The position numbers and the translations under genes are program-made. This document shows positions 1 through 12,036 of a stretch of 64,000 nucleotides of DNA, in pieces (positions within the stretch are counted from its first letter, which is position 1; each line of letters starts with the position of its first letter). Origin of the DNA: Gnetum montanum (lineage: Eukaryota > Streptophyta > Gnetopsida > Gnetales > Gnetaceae); the NCBI GenBank assembly GCA_015680685.1, contig MNCI01026902.1:132998-196997 (forward strand). The letters run 5' to 3'. Below the pieces are notes generated by a model. The model did not search any database. It had not been told where the DNA came from and worked only from the letters and a program-made list of their open reading frames with translations.

Positions 1-395
1 GAATACAGTAAATAAAATTAAATAAATAACAAATAAATAAATAACAAAGTGAATGCTGCAATGATGAAGTAATCTCGATCTTTATTGCTGGTCATGTGCG
101 TGTCCAAGTACGGCACACTCGAATAAAGACATCGTACAATTACATTCACCACACTGCGGGCAGACACAGGAAAAAAATCTAACTCTAGAGGGATTAAACT
201 ACCAGAGCTTTGCTACTCTAAAACTGGGATGTGAAACAAGTGAGAGCCGCCTCTTATTTATAGATATGGCAGCGCACTGCAATATCGTGTACACGATATC
301 GCAGGGGAAGCTGCGATATAGTGTATGCGATATCGTGGGGGATGCGATATCGTATCGGACGTGATATCACGGTCGATGTGCAACGCATCTCATCA
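1..395 (-). repeat. 3' LTR of E1 (truncated by window start)
   Basis: On the minus strand it begins TGATGAGATG at 395, has GATATC-type motifs at about 280-375, a TATA box (TATAAATA) near 255-262, and an AATAAAGA poly(A)-type signal near 80. It is the partner of the LTR at 1603-2432. The reading frame at 254-463 is chance coding within this LTR. Confidence 0.8.
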
Positions 396-469
396 GGGGT
401 GATCATACAGGAAAATGTTACATTGATACATATGATTAGTAGTTGAGTTCTTATATTCTTCAACCCTTC

Positions 470-1469
470 TTTCCGTTTGTCTAAGGGTGTTCTATCCTAC
501 TTCTTGATTCGTCATGGTTCTACCTCTAATAATGTTGGTTTATTCTCCACATTTTTCATGCATCCATTCCATCATCTTATTGATCTTTGCCTTAATTTCA
601 TCTAGTGATTGTAGTATTGGCAAAGATGATTCCACCTCCTTGAGGTGAGTTGATTTCTCCTCTTCATGATCATGGACCTTTGCTAATTTGAGATTTTGGT
701 CCCGTTGAGAGCTTTCAACATTCTCCCATTTAGCTATTTCTCCTTCTTCTTTTGCTACCCACTTAATTAGCTCTTGGAATTGGTGGGTTCATAGCTTGTA
801 TAGTTGACCTTGGGCATACATCCCTAGGGTTTCCCTTGTCTCATTATGGAGCCCATCCATAATGTGGTACATTAGCCTTTCCTTAGAGAATCCATGGCCT
901 AGGTAATTGTTTGACAATGAATAGTATCTTTCTAAGGCCATGTCCAAGGGTTCATGTTATCCCTGTTTCCATTCTTCAATTTATCTCCTCAAGGCTGAAA
1001 CTCTTGCATAGGTTTGATATCTTTCATTGAAGAGTTCTACCATTGTCGGCCAACGTCAAATTGATTTTGGTCTTAAGGACCTATACCATACTTTTTCTTG
1101 GCCAACGAGTGTCGTAGGAAAGAGCTTATGTTTTTTCCACTCATTATCAATATTATTCCATACATAGGCATCATGGAAGGCTTGTAAATGATGTTGCAGA
1201 TCTAAATCATAACCTCCTAAAAATTTGGGAAAGTTATTTAAATCAAGCCTGGGTAGACAGCTTTCCTTATGATGCCTGCGGGATATTTGAATAGCCTCTT
1301 GTATATGCATTAGGCTCTTAGTGGCCAACAAGGGTTCATCATCACTAGGTATACCCTTGCATTAGATTGAGTACTCCAAACTTCATCTTCATCATTGTAT
1401 AATTCATTGGTTCTCCAATGAATTACCTTACTAGTTGTTGCATTATCATAGTATTGTCAGAGAGACATT
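470..1469 (-). pseudogene. E1 gag fragment (N-terminal to central part)
   Basis: A decayed gag read from the start codon at 1469 (MSLSDN), with stops and frameshifts. Visible landmarks are the hydrophobic block around residues reading FPKFLGGYDLDLQHHLQAF, then the gag core LFPTTLVGQEKVWYRSLRP, and the coil-rich part ending in EEGE. These match the retrotransposon gag domain that precedes the zinc knuckle in E2-E5. The leader after the start is shortened relative to E3-E5, and the zinc-knuckle and proline-rich C-terminus are missing because the element is deleted there. No function remains. Confidence 0.75.
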
Positions 1470-1583
1470 GTTGTGAATTTGTGTGTGACTTAATTGAAAT
1501 TAAGTTCTTTTCTAAGAGATATATCGTGAACACTTTGTTACAGCAATCTTGTATGATATAACTAATCTAAATAACTAGCATTG

Positions 1584-1601
1584 TCCCCAGCAACGGTGCC
1601 A
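1584..1601 (-). other. Primer binding site of E1 (tRNA-Asp type)
   Basis: On the minus strand the site reads TGGCACCGTTGCTGGGGA, one base inside the LTR end. It differs at two positions from the TGGCGCCGTTGCCGGGGA complement of the plant tRNA-Asp 3' end used by Athila-type elements. This is the best-preserved primer site in the window. Confidence 0.85.
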
Positions 1602-1602
1602 A

Positions 1603-2432
1603 TGATGAGTGGTGAGGTACCCCTACACTCAACCATACAAATATGAGCGTTCACACACATCTGGTCGAACTCTGTAGACGAGCTAGTTGTGGTATCTAGA
1701 TAATTACATGTTGATCATAGTTCATTGTCTTCCCACCTAGACTAGTATTTGCTTGGTCACATATGGTTTAGTCCAGAGTGAGGTGTATGATGTGGTCCTA
1801 AGCTAGTGCTACTCCTAGAGGTAATGGAAAATAACTTTGATTAACCTAAGAGGGAAAGGGAGAAGAGAATCTAAGCTAGCCTAAGTGCGATGAGCATCCA
1901 TCCTTAATCATTTGTACACATCTTGGACCTAGTGTACTACCACTAGGATTACCAAGTGCATGTCCTAGGTACGCTACTAGGATACCAAGTAGTCACACTT
2001 AAATGCTTGTGATTAAGTTGTACTCATTTTGAATTTACTAATAGGGGTAGGAGATGAGGGTAGAGAAATATTAATTATGAAAGAAATAAAGAACAATTAA
2101 AATTAGGTGAATGTTGCAATGATGAAGTAATCTCGATCTTTATTGCTGGTCATGTGCGTGTCCAAGTACGTCACACTTGAATAAAGGTTCCATACAATTA
2201 CAATCATCACATTGCGGGCATGCACTGGGGAAAGCGTTGAGAGGAAAAACTAACAAAAAGATCCTACTCTAACACTAACTTCCTATGAATTTCCCATGCA
2301 TCCAATTGTGTATATATAGGCTCACACATGAACCATGATATTGCGTATCCGATATCGCTAGCTAGGCCACGATATCGTGTACCTAATATCGAGGGTTTGA
2401 TATCAGGACTCATTAGATATCAAGACTCATCA
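1603..2432 (-). repeat. 5' LTR of E1
   Basis: About 830 bp, ending ..CACTCATCA at 1603 on its own strand and starting TGATGAGTC at 2432. U3 holds several GATATC/CGATATC motifs at about 2335-2440, followed by a TATATATA box near 2310. The R region carries AATAAAGATC. The exact outer edge could be 7 bases further out because TGATATC is repeated there. Confidence 0.8.
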
Positions 2433-3149
2433 GATATCAGGGGTCCAATATTAGCACTTGACAAACCACGATTCATCAATACCACTCTTTCTTAATCCCT
2501 AAAACATCATGTGATGCATATCATTGATAAATAAAAAATTTTCAATGAATGTACATTTTCATATGTGCTTTAGAAAACTTGTGAATCAACACTTGAAAAA
2601 TTCAAAACTTCAATCGATTTTGCTGCACCTAGTAGGGAGAGCAATTCCTATAATATAAAGTAATAAGATCATTTCAATATTTTTAAAAATATTGAATCAA
2701 TCGATAAGAAATTAAATTTGACAATTTGAATTCAATAATGAGCATTTTTTATGGAAAAATCTTGAAAAATGATTAGAGTATTGTCGAATCCAAATGTTGT
2801 AGTATGTTCCATTTCATATATATGAGATAGAAATAGGAACAATAGAAAAATAGATAACAACTAATGGGAAAGTACATGAAAAAATAATTGAAAAAATAAC
2901 CAATAAAAGGAGAACTAGTGAAGATACAATTTGCGAAGATTATGAAGAAGATGTATATGTTGAAAATGTAAATCATATTCCAAAAAAATGAGAACTTTTA
3001 TCAAGTTTGCAATCAACACAAGTTTTTTATCTCACAAAAGTAGATATGTCTGGATGAAGAGACATAGACATTTGGTATGAATGAATGGAAATTGATCACA
3101 ATGAAATTAAAAGAGCATCACAATTTCTAAATTCCTTGAAAATTTCAAA
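2433..3149. other. AT-rich spacer, no confident feature
   Basis: Very AT-rich sequence between E1 and the helicase remains. Short stretches on the plus strand could be decayed upstream helicase or Rep coding sequence, but I could not match any motif. No Rep (HUH) endonuclease motif was recognised. Confidence 0.4.
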
Positions 3150-4106
3150 TAATACTATTATGATGTAAATAAATATAAATTATAAACAAACATTGAATGA
3201 AAATAATAACGAGTGATGAATATTATAAAGAACCATCATATTTAATGTAAAAATAAAGGCATTAAAACTATTAAGATTAATAGTATAAGGTAGAGTTGGG
3301 ATAGGAAAATATTTCCTAATTCATGTGATTAAAATAGTAATGTCTAATGTAGCATTTCCTAAAAGATGCCTTTGATTGGAATGACTCTAGTTGGGGTTGT
3401 GGCTTTTAATGTCCAATCAAAGACAAATTATGATTGTCTTAAACTATCCATTAAAGAAAAAGAAAGATATAATAATATTATTTTACATTAATTTCAAAAT
3501 GATTTTTAAGACAAATTATGTTCTCATTGATGAGTATAGTTTTTTTGCAACTAGGTTATTAGAAGATATAGATGTAAGACTATGACAAATATTTTCTCAT
3601 TGTAATGAAAAGTTTTAGAGGTAAGTCAATGATTTTAGTAGGTGATATAGCTCAATTATCTTAGTTTAAGATTTAACATTATATTATTTTAAATGTATTG
3701 GAAATATTTTATGGAATGAATTTACATTTGTTATTTTATTTCATAAAATATTACAACAAAAAAAATCTACAGAAGATAAAATAATTTTCTTAAAATTACT
3801 AGAAAGTGTAAGAATATGTACACCAATAGGTATTGATTAGGAAATATTGATGAATAGAAGCCAAAATCAAATGTCTATTCAAGAATCAAAAACTTTTGAT
3901 AATAGTATATACTTATTTGCAAGACATGATCAAGTAAATGAACACAACAAGAAAATGTTATACGATTTAGAAAAACCTATTCATCGAAGCCTTAGCATTA
4001 GTAATTGTTCTAATAAATACATATCCATGGATGATAAAGATTAGGAAGTAGAAATATTGGATCTAAAGTAATGTTGACATTGAGTATATCCACTTGTTAT
4101 GGTTTA
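3150..4106 (+). pseudogene. PIF1-type (Helitron-like) DNA helicase, N-terminal half, decayed
   Basis: Fragments in shifting frames give the ordered motifs of a PIF1 superfamily 1 helicase. There is a Walker A (GRVGIGKYFL, about 3289-3318; family GxAGTGKS), motif Ia (VGVVAFNVQSKTNY, about 3390-3431), a Walker B (VLIDEYSFF followed by RLLEDIDVRL, about 3520-3583), and the GKSMILVGDIAQL block (about 3618-3656). It continues as YLFARHDQVNEHNKKML (3910-3960) and ends GSKVMLTLSISTCYG, exactly where E2 starts. The coding continues at 28742. Stops and frameshifts make it non-functional. In plants this helicase type is most often Helitron-borne, but the chromosomal PIF1 family is an alternative because no Rep domain is visible. 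Confidence 0.75.
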
Positions 4107-4970
4107 TGATAAAACCCATTTTCATGAGCCACGATATCCCATCTATGATATCATATCTATGACATCATAATCCTGCATACATCATCATTGATGTGATGTT
4201 GATTGTCCTAGTGAATACTATAAATACCAACCCTTGGTCGCATTGAACAAACAACTTTCATTCAATACTTAGCAAAATTCTTGTAGTTTGTTTTCGTAGC
4301 TTAGAGTTAGCAATAGAGTGAATGTCTGCAATGTGGTATCAAACAATTGTATGCAATCTTTGTTCAAGTGGATTGTACTTGGGCACAATTCATGGCTAGA
4401 AATAAAGATCAAGATTTTTTCTCACCATTTAATTTTCATTTCTTTAATATGTTCACTTTAGTTTAGTTCTTTACATTTCCTAAGTACTTTACTATTCCCT
4501 TGTTCATTAGTAAGGTAGAATAAGTATGACTTGTTTTGAGCATTAAGTGTAATTGTTTGATAACCCAATAGTGACTTCACTTGATTTGCTCAGTAGTAAC
4601 TTCACTTAGTAATCCCAATAATGATTACATGAGCCCATGGCATGTATGAGAAACCAAGAACAAATGCTTATCACCATAGGCTAGAATAGATTTATGATTC
4701 TGTTATCATATAGATTTAGAATTTATTTTGATTTTCATTATGGAAGCATTTAGGATTAATTTGAATCCACAACATCATAATATCATATACTTTACTACAA
4801 GTTAAACCATACTACTCACACTTCATTAGCTCAACGTGAGAAGATAATGTTCACAAACCAACTATCAACCACTAACATACTTACATTGTCCATCCATGGA
4901 TTATGATCTAGTCATGTGCATGCACTTATTTCTTGTATGATAGAGTGTTGGAATACCTAGCTACTCATCA
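4107..4970 (+). repeat. 5' LTR of E2
   Basis: 864 bp, TGATAAAACC..CTACTCATCA. U3 carries GATATC twice and GACATC once at 4131-4170. A TATAAATA box is at 4219-4226 and an AATAAAGATC signal lies near 4401. Short GTAATCCCAATAATGA-type repeats occur near 4555-4640. The partner is 27845-28736; the two are recognisably the same but clearly diverged, which indicates an old insertion. Confidence 0.9.
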
Positions 4971-4971
4971 T

Positions 4972-4989
4972 TGGTGTCATTATTGGGGA
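4972..4989 (+). other. Primer binding site of E2 (mutated tRNA-Asp type)
   Basis: Reads TGGTGTCATTATTGGGGA one base after the LTR. All six differences from TGGCGCCGTTGCCGGGGA are C-to-T or G-to-A transitions, as expected from decay of methylated cytosines. Confidence 0.75.
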
Positions 4990-5114
4990 TGTGTCAATGT
5001 TTGTTTAGTAGTTGGTTTTATAGAGTTCATTGTAGTAAGAATTACAAAGTCTATTTTTAATATTTGAATTAATTCTTTTAACACACATATCTTTAAAAGC
5101 ATTGAAAACATAAT

Positions 5115-7680
5115 ATGGCTTCTACACTTAGGAAAAGTCACCATCTGCTAATAAAATCCCTAAGAATCATGACAAAGGATATGATGAAGAAGACTAGAGT
5201 ATGCCCATGCAAACAAAAATTTCCTATGCTCATATTGATTCATACCATTCTAATTTCATGTTTATCTTTCACTAGGATGAAAAACTAAGGTGTAGAGATT
5301 TACAAAACAACATTTCTTTACCTCTCAAATGTTCTAAAATGGCAATGCTGCAAGCAACCTTAATGAGGCTAAACCTTATCCATGCACAAAAAGGATATCA
5401 TGTTGTTAAACATATGACCGGGTCATATCAACCTATAGAAACATAAGTAAGAAGGGATGCCATCATTGAGACAAGACATGAGCGTAACAAAGGAAAGAAA
5501 GTGTCTCACATTATTGTCCTAGAAGAAATAAATGATGATATATTCGTAATATAAGAACTCCACAAAACTTATGAATTTCATTCATAGATACTGATCATCC
5601 ATCTAGAGGAACTTGTCCAAAGACAACTGCATTTAGCCCTTACAAAAGCACCTAGGAAAGATGTGGAAGACTCCAAACTTAGGCAAAGCTTAAGGTCTAA
5701 AGCTTCTATAGAGTCAAAAGAGAATGAATCACGGAGCCATAGAAGGAGAAGTAGCCAACACTATCCTCCAATTACTTTCTCTTCCTCCTCATGATCATCT
5801 GTGAAATCTAATAAGAGTGAACAAAGACTAAGAAACTATAACAAGGAAAGACGAGGAGACTATAAGAGACATGTACATCATAGAAGATATCCTGATGACA
5901 AAGAAGAAAATTATGAACAAAGAAGAGACAAGAGCATACATGAGGAAAGGGAACAACACTATGATTATTAAAGGAGTCATAACTACAATAGAATCTACAA
6001 ACTCAAAGATAAGGAAGAACCCCTACTAGCTACTTGTAATATGATTAATATAGGAGAAGTAGTTTATATCCCTAATAGACATGTAAGGGATAGTTGCATC
6101 AAGCATCTAGACATGAATAACATTATCAAGTTTGAATGTGGATACAATGGAGATCCACAACACAACCTCTAAGAGTTCCATGATGCTTGTATCCTTGTGA
6201 ACATTGAGAATGATTGGTAGAAATTGAAGTTGTTTTCCAAAACACTCATTAAGGAAGCAGAGAGATGGTACCAATCCTTAGAACTAGAAAAAATTCAAAC
6301 ATGGAGTACCATGCTAGAGCTTTTTAATGACAAGTATCAAACTTATTTTAGAGTGTCTAATTTAAGAAAAAAAATTCAAGGATGGAAGTAAGGGACACAT
6401 GAATCCCTTGACATAGTAATGGGAACATATTATTCATTATTGCATAGATGCCTAGGCCATGAATTTTCTCAAAGGGAATAACTTAGGCATATCAATGATG
6501 GATTAGGGAACAAGACTAGAGAAACTCTTGGAGTATATGCCCAAGGAAGGTTATCAGAAATGACAGTTCGTCGAATTCAAAGAATCATTGACTAGGTAGC
6601 AAAAAAGGAAGGAGAATTAAAGAAAAGAGAATCAACTGAAGAATACAATGAGAAAGAGGAATTTGAGAATGTGTAAAAGACAAGAAGAAGATGTCATCTA
6701 AAAGAAGACTCTACCCATCCAAAAATTATTTAATGACATTGCAGCAAAGGTAGAAAAAATGTGGGATTTTTCCTATGAAAAATTCACTACTACACTCAAG
6801 ATAGTAGAGGAAAATATTGAACAAGCTCTAAATAAAAACAAAGAAAATAAGAAAAGAAGAAATGAAGAGATAATGGACAAAAGAATAATAGACATAAAGG
6901 GAAACTTACTGTAGTTGAAGAATTAATAGAATCCATTTCAAAAGATAAAGAGGGATGCAAAGTATGCCAATATGAACATCCTAAGGGATGTTATCTTGTT
7001 ATGGCTCACTTGCAAAACTTTGGGACATACTTGCTTAACCCAATATTTGTTAAGAAATAGATGCTAAGAAGACTATCCTACCCACAAGATAACTTCTGAC
7101 AACCTTACCAACCATTATATTATCCAAGCGGAGCCTATCCTCAACCACAAGAGTAATACTAGCAATAGCGACAACAACCACAAGCATGAGGAATGCCACT
7201 ACCAAGGCAACACTATCCATATAGGCAATGAGATCCAATGAGATTCTTATGTATATTACATTAAATGTTCAATCTATTTGGGAAATGCTTTAGTTCACAA
7301 CTTCTCTTACTACTATCCACCAGAGTATCATAGACCCACTACTTTGCGAATGGATCCTAATTCTTATGCACATCAACCAACAACTAGTTCATCAGTTCCA
7401 ACTCTTAACCCTCTACCACTAGTGCCATCACCAATTATGTAAGGAGAACTACCAACACAACCATAACAAAATAATGCTACCAGGGTAGTTAATACACAAG
7501 AGAATGTGATGGTAAATGAACCTAGATCAAGGAAATGTCCATTTTTTAGGACAAGTCCCAAAAAGATTCAAAGGAAGGAAATTTCATTGACATCCACCTC
7601 ATCTACACATACTTCTCAAGGGAACATATGCTTCCAAGTTTTATGGATCAGAACCTAACCACTGTCATTCTCACTCAAAC
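5115..7680 (+). pseudogene. E2 gag, decayed
   Basis: Starts near ATG 5115 and runs with many in-frame stops. A basic, serine-rich N-terminal part (about 5700-5960) precedes the gag core: KFECGYNGDPQHNL (about 6130-6171), KLKLFSKTLIKEAERWYQSL (about 6223-6282), then MLELFNDKYQTYFRVSNLRK (about 6311-6370). A coil-rich segment follows, then a zinc-knuckle-like block GCKVCQYEHPKGC (about 6952-6990), then a Gln/Tyr/Pro-rich tail. The core corresponds to the retrotransposon gag domain that builds virus-like particles. Most stops replace CAA, CAG or TGG codons compared with E3-E5. The gag/pol boundary is not resolved. Confidence 0.8.
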
Positions 7681-7779
7681 CTTAATACACTAGATTAAGA
7701 TAGGATCACTTCCCAAGAAGAGAATGAATTCCCAAAGTCCTGTAGTTTATCTCTAGATAATAGGATAAAAACCCTTCAA

Positions 7780-8180
7780 AGATCCAGTAGGTTCTAGGAT
7801 AGTATTAAACCTAATCTCACAAAATATGTATAAAGCCTTGAATCTTTCTCCACTAAAGAAAAGTAACATTTAATTAGAGCTTGTAGATCAATCAATCACT
7901 ATTTCACTTAGACAAGTAAAAGATGTCATCACCACCATAAGTGGCTGGTCTTGACTTTTTTTTATACATGTGGGAAAAAATAAAGGGGAATTTCCTATAA
8001 TTACAGGAAGAGCATGGCTAAGCACTGTGGATGCTAAGTTAGGAATCAACAACTTGTCCTTGGAAATCTACAATAAAGATGAAGCTAGAATCATACAGAG
8101 ACATCGAGTTCCATGTATCGTATACAATGATAATGAGTGTAATTATGTGCAAAAAATTTGGACCATGAAATAAGGAACCA
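7780..8180 (+). pseudogene. E2 protease region, decayed
   Basis: The clearest stretch is GKNKGEFPIITGRAWLSTVD (about 7973-8032) followed by AKLGINNLSLEI. This corresponds to the C-terminal half of the retropepsin-like domain of Athila/Tat elements (family pattern PIILGRPFLAT). Upstream, LVDQSITISLRQVKDVI precedes it as in those elements. The catalytic Asp motif could not be placed with confidence. The protease would process the Gag-Pol polyprotein; here it is broken. Confidence 0.6.
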
Positions 8181-8439
8181 TTACAACATGAAATCAGTGT
8201 ATAGAAGATATTTGTATGCAACAAAGCCTATATGTAGCAACCACCAAATAAGAAGGTACCCAGTGGCTAGTAATTGAAAAAAAGATAGAGTCTAATATGT
8301 GCATGGAACCATTAAATAAAATCAAAAGTGCCTATGTTGAAGAAATCAATAGGTTAGAATAGTTAATAAGGGGACATCCCTATGTACAATCACACTAATG
8401 GAAGACATCAAATGGAAATAGTTAGAGATCCAAAAAAAA

Positions 8440-9350
8440 TATGAACCAGAACCTTTAGAACTACAAACCCTACTAAACATACTAGAGTATGCCTTTCTAA
8501 ATAACAAAAATTTGGTAATTATCAATCCTAATCTCAATAAAGAACAAAAGAGAAGATTATTGGAAGTGGTAAATTAATGGCCAACAGCATTCGCATAGTT
8601 CTATGATGAAATAACAAGTATAAATCCACACATATGTCAAAACCAAATTTATACAAATTCAATGATCAAACCTCACCATCAACCATAAAGAAGATTGAAA
8701 CCTAAACTTAAAGAAGTGGTCAAATAAGAAATGAAAAAAACTATTAAAATCAGGGTTCATTTGTCCAATAGCAGATAGTGAGTGGGTCAGTTCCTTATTC
8801 ATTGTCCCAAAGAAAGGTGGCAAGTGAAGAGTTTACATCAATTTTTGATCATTGAATTCAACAATATTCAAGGACCCTTTTCCTTTACCATTTTTTGACC
8901 AAGTGCTTAACACTATTGCAAGACATTAGTATTACAATTTTCTCAATGGGTATAGAAGATATAACTAAAACTACAATATACCAGAAGATCAAGAGAAAAA
9001 TACACTTACTAGTCCATGGGGGATGTTTACCTACAAGAAAATGCCTTTTGACTTGTGTAATACTCCCACTACCTTTCAAAGACTTGTATTGAGTATCTTC
9101 CAAAAACAGATTGGCAATGGAGTGAAAGTATTCATGGATGACTTTTCCACATATGGGCTAGAATTCAAGCATGCTTTGAATCAACTAGAGTAGGTTCTAA
9201 AAAGATAAGTTGAAACTAATTTGAAGCTCAATTAGTAGAAAATCCATTTCATGGTCCAAGATGGTATTTTTTGGAACACAAAATATCACAAAAAGGAATA
9301 GAGTTAGGTCTTGATAAGACAAGAGTCATTCAAAATATCACTCAGAGGCC
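8440..9350 (+). pseudogene. E2 reverse transcriptase, decayed
   Basis: Ordered RT motifs are visible: a start block with KPKLKEVVK (about 8702-8728), DPFPLPFFDQVLN (about 8874-8912), NFLNGYRRYN (about 8937-8966), PEDQEK then SPWGMFTYKKMPFDLCNTPTTFQR (about 8978-9087), and the catalytic VFMDDFSTYG (about 9127-9158, F-x-D-D). The closest pattern known to me is the Athila/Tat branch of Ty3/gypsy RT. Frameshifts and stops interrupt it. The thumb, connection and RNase H parts that should follow are absent: RT-end sequence (about 9340) runs almost directly into integrase. Confidence 0.85.
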
Positions 9351-9359
9351 ACAAACTAT

Positions 9360-10459
9360 TAAGGACCATGTGGTGGTCACTACATAGGATGTATAATAAC
9401 GCTAAAACTAATGATGGTAGGCTACTATTGGCCTACCATATTCAATGATGCATACCAATTCATCCAATCTTGTGAAGGATGTCAATGTGATGAATGACTA
9501 ATAACCAAAAATGAAGGTCCACAACAATGGATACAACCATTAGAATCATTCGACATTTGGGAAACTACTTTTATGCAGCCCATCACATCAATGTCCAATG
9601 GGAAATCATACATTATAGTGATAGTTGATTATTGTACAAAGTGGATAGAAGTAGCTTTAGTCAAAGATTGCACAACCAAAATAGATACTAAGTTCTTTCT
9701 ACAACACATGGTAAATAGATTTGGAGAGCCATGCATGCTCATATCCAATAATGGAATTCATTTTACAAGAGCTACATTCAAAAAACTATTGCAATAACTT
9801 AGGGTGAATCATAGATTAACTATACCACAAGAAAATGGTCAAGCAAAAGTAACTAACTAAAAAATCACAAGAATATTAACTAGAATAATCAATCAATTTC
9901 AAAAGGATTACAACACTAAGTTGAATGATGCTCCATGAGCATACAGATCCACATGGAAACTCCCAATAGGATATTTGCCCTATGAATAAGTTTATGGAAA
10001 TCTTCCTATACTACCAATCCTAGTAGAACTCCAAAATTTACCCTCTGTTAGTATACTTGACCTAAACTTAAACTTAGCTCAAAAAGAACATCTCATGAAT
10101 CTTAACTTTCTAGAAGAAAACTGACTTATAGCTTTGATGAGTAATGAGGTGCACAAGAAATACTCCAAATGTAGGCATGATACAATGATAAGATAAGTGT
10201 CACTTCAACTAGATGATAAAGACCTTTATTAAAATCCTAGTCATGTGCCATGAAAGGCTAAGTTCTAAACCTTATGGGTAGGGCCTTATGTCATCCATGC
10301 AACATACCAATCAAGTGCCATGCAGACCTATCACCCAACCAACCCAAAAGAGTTTGTCCAAATTAATATTCAACAAGGCAAATCATTCTATGAATTCTTT
10401 GACTCCTATATAAATACTATCTTGACCAACAAACTGAATTCAACCCATTTCATCTTCTG
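9360..10459 (+). pseudogene. E2 integrase, decayed
   Basis: The N-terminal zinc-binding region is partly kept (GGHY near 9371, then WPTIFNDAYQF and CEGCQ ending near 9485). The catalytic core follows: SFDIWETTFMQPI, VDYCTKWIEVALV (about 9625-9660), then ISNNGIHF (about 9742-9765) where the family has SDNGTHF, so the second catalytic Asp is changed to Asn, and ENGQAK (about 9831-9848) with the Glu present. A C-terminal part (LWVGPYVIHATYQ, about 10269-10308) ends near 10459. The enzyme would insert the cDNA. Stops and the Asp change make this copy dead. Confidence 0.85.
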
Positions 10460-11935
10460 ATTAATTGTTTCCAATAATAGTCATGGGGGTGTCCAACTTG
10501 ACACTTAGGCATTGAACCTTTTCTTTTCTTACTACTTTTTCACATTCTTTGATATTGTTTCTATTCTTTTATAATTTTCTCATTTCTTAATCATTTTATA
10601 TACTTTAATATCTTTTAAATTCATTCTACATTTTTAGTTCTTATGATTTTTCAATGATTTTTCATCATCTTTATTAAACATCTTTTTGTTGATTTTTCTA
10701 ATAAAGTAGAAAGGAATAAAACAAGATGTAGTTCCAATAATGTTTATAGTATCAAATCATTAATGGAAAAATTCTGTATGCAGTGAGACCACGTTATCCA
10801 TCCACTCATTTCCAATAATAAGAGGTTCTAACTATAGTCATAATGACATTCTTTTCACAATAAAACTAAAATAAACTTATAATTATTATGCCCACATAGA
10901 AAAGTGAAGAACCAAGTGGGAATGAAAAGGGTGTGACATCAAGGGGATTTGTGGATTATCTAAGGATACTACTATAAGTCTTATCTTACTATTAAAGTTG
11001 TATAATTTACTTGAGTTTTAATAAAAAATGGAAGAATGTCTAAAATAAGTGGTACCTTACCATGTCACTAGAAAGACATATTACCCATGCCTAAAGGTAG
11101 TCCTTTAGTAAGGTTGACACAGTAAAAACATAATAAATGCATAGAATAAAAATTTCTAGGGGTTCTGCTAAAACGACATATTACCCATGCTTGAAGGTAG
11201 GTAGCTTCTCAAAAATTTAACAAAATAAAAATGTGCTAGTAATAAACTACTTTCTTAAACTTCATTGCCAAGTATTAATACCTCTTGCAGTTGTGGTAGT
11301 CTTGTGGTTGTTACTTTTGGGATGATGTAATGTGATGTCATTGATAAGTGGTATGGACTTGGTTTGGATCTTAGATGGAAAGGCTAATGATTATTTTAAT
11401 CATACCTCACACACAAGAATCTGTAATGCCTATGGTAAGACATCTCATGTTCCAATTTCTACAATCCCTTCTATTCTTATTCCACTTCATTGTTATATAT
11501 AATCATAATTCAATGGTTTTGTATAATATGGTATTATTTTATCATTTAGGTAATACTAACATATGTATTTTGCAAGAGAAATCTTTTTTACATTCAACAC
11601 CTTGAGTGCCTAAGTATGCTTGTAGGTACGGTTATATAAGGGTACTACGAATTGAAGCTTGATTTTGGGAGGACTCAATTGTATAGCTCTTGTACTTCAT
11701 ACTTGATGACAAATTACACATCATTTTATGCCTCCAAGACACCATCATATTTTCACAACTAATCATAATTTTGGTAATCCCTACTACGATCTCTTATGCA
11801 TCTCATTAACCTTCTTTACCAAAGATTCATACTTTGAGCATCATTTATGATTAAGATCCATTCAGATCACCTCTACATCTTCCAAATTATCCACTTGACT
11901 CAATTTTTTCATCAAAAATTGGTAAAAATAAAAAA
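10460..11935 (+). other. E2 post-pol non-coding tract
   Basis: AT-rich and without a supported gene. It begins with TCATGGGGGTG (about 10482), like the region just after gag in E3. It holds blocks shared with E3-E5, such as the one at about 10912-10950 (also at 33635-33672 reversed) and GGTATGGACTTGG at about 11350 (reversed at 33229 and 23208). Homology of this tract in pol-bearing and gag-only elements shows they share a common ancestor. Confidence 0.7.
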
Positions 11936-11944
11936 TTTTCAATG

Positions 11945-12036
11945 GTAATGTCGTAACTACAATGTATTAGGCCCTACAATGTCACAGCTACAATGTCAAA
12001 TCTACGATGTTATCATTGTAAAAATCTATATATATG
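11945..12036 (+). promoter_or_regulatory. Promoter-like module upstream of the E2 accessory ORF
   Basis: Five loosely repeated copies of a CTACAATGTC-like word, spaced about 15-17 bases (about 11945-12010), are followed by a TATATATATG box at about 12027-12036. This is the same layout as the U3 parts of the LTRs here: short repeated word, then TATA. It lies about 560 bp before the first start codon of the accessory ORF. It could be an internal promoter or the relic of an unrelated LTR; no transcript evidence is available. Confidence 0.35.

Larger units (their letters stand above)
1..2432 (-). mobile_element. E1: internally deleted Ty3/gypsy-type LTR retrotransposon (Athila/Tat-like)
   Basis: Read on the minus strand, the order is 5' LTR (2432-1603), primer site (1601-1584), a gag fragment (about 1469-470) and the 3' LTR (395-1, cut by the window edge). 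The two LTRs share long stretches, for example the block around positions 50-110 recurs at 2105-2170. Almost all of pol and the end of gag are missing, so this is a deletion derivative that could only move with help from another element. The left target duplication lies outside the window, so insertion-site evidence is incomplete. The family assignment rests on the tRNA-Asp-type primer site and gag similarity to E2-E5. Confidence 0.85.

Noticed and set aside
254-463. A 69-codon frame with repeated IRYRIPHDIAY-like words
   Set aside because: It is the GATATC array of the E1 LTR read by chance; the repetition is in the DNA word, not in a protein.
7050-7561. Minus-strand frames within E2 gag
   Set aside because: They are shadows of the plus-strand gag Pro/Gln-rich tail, which has homologs in E3-E5.
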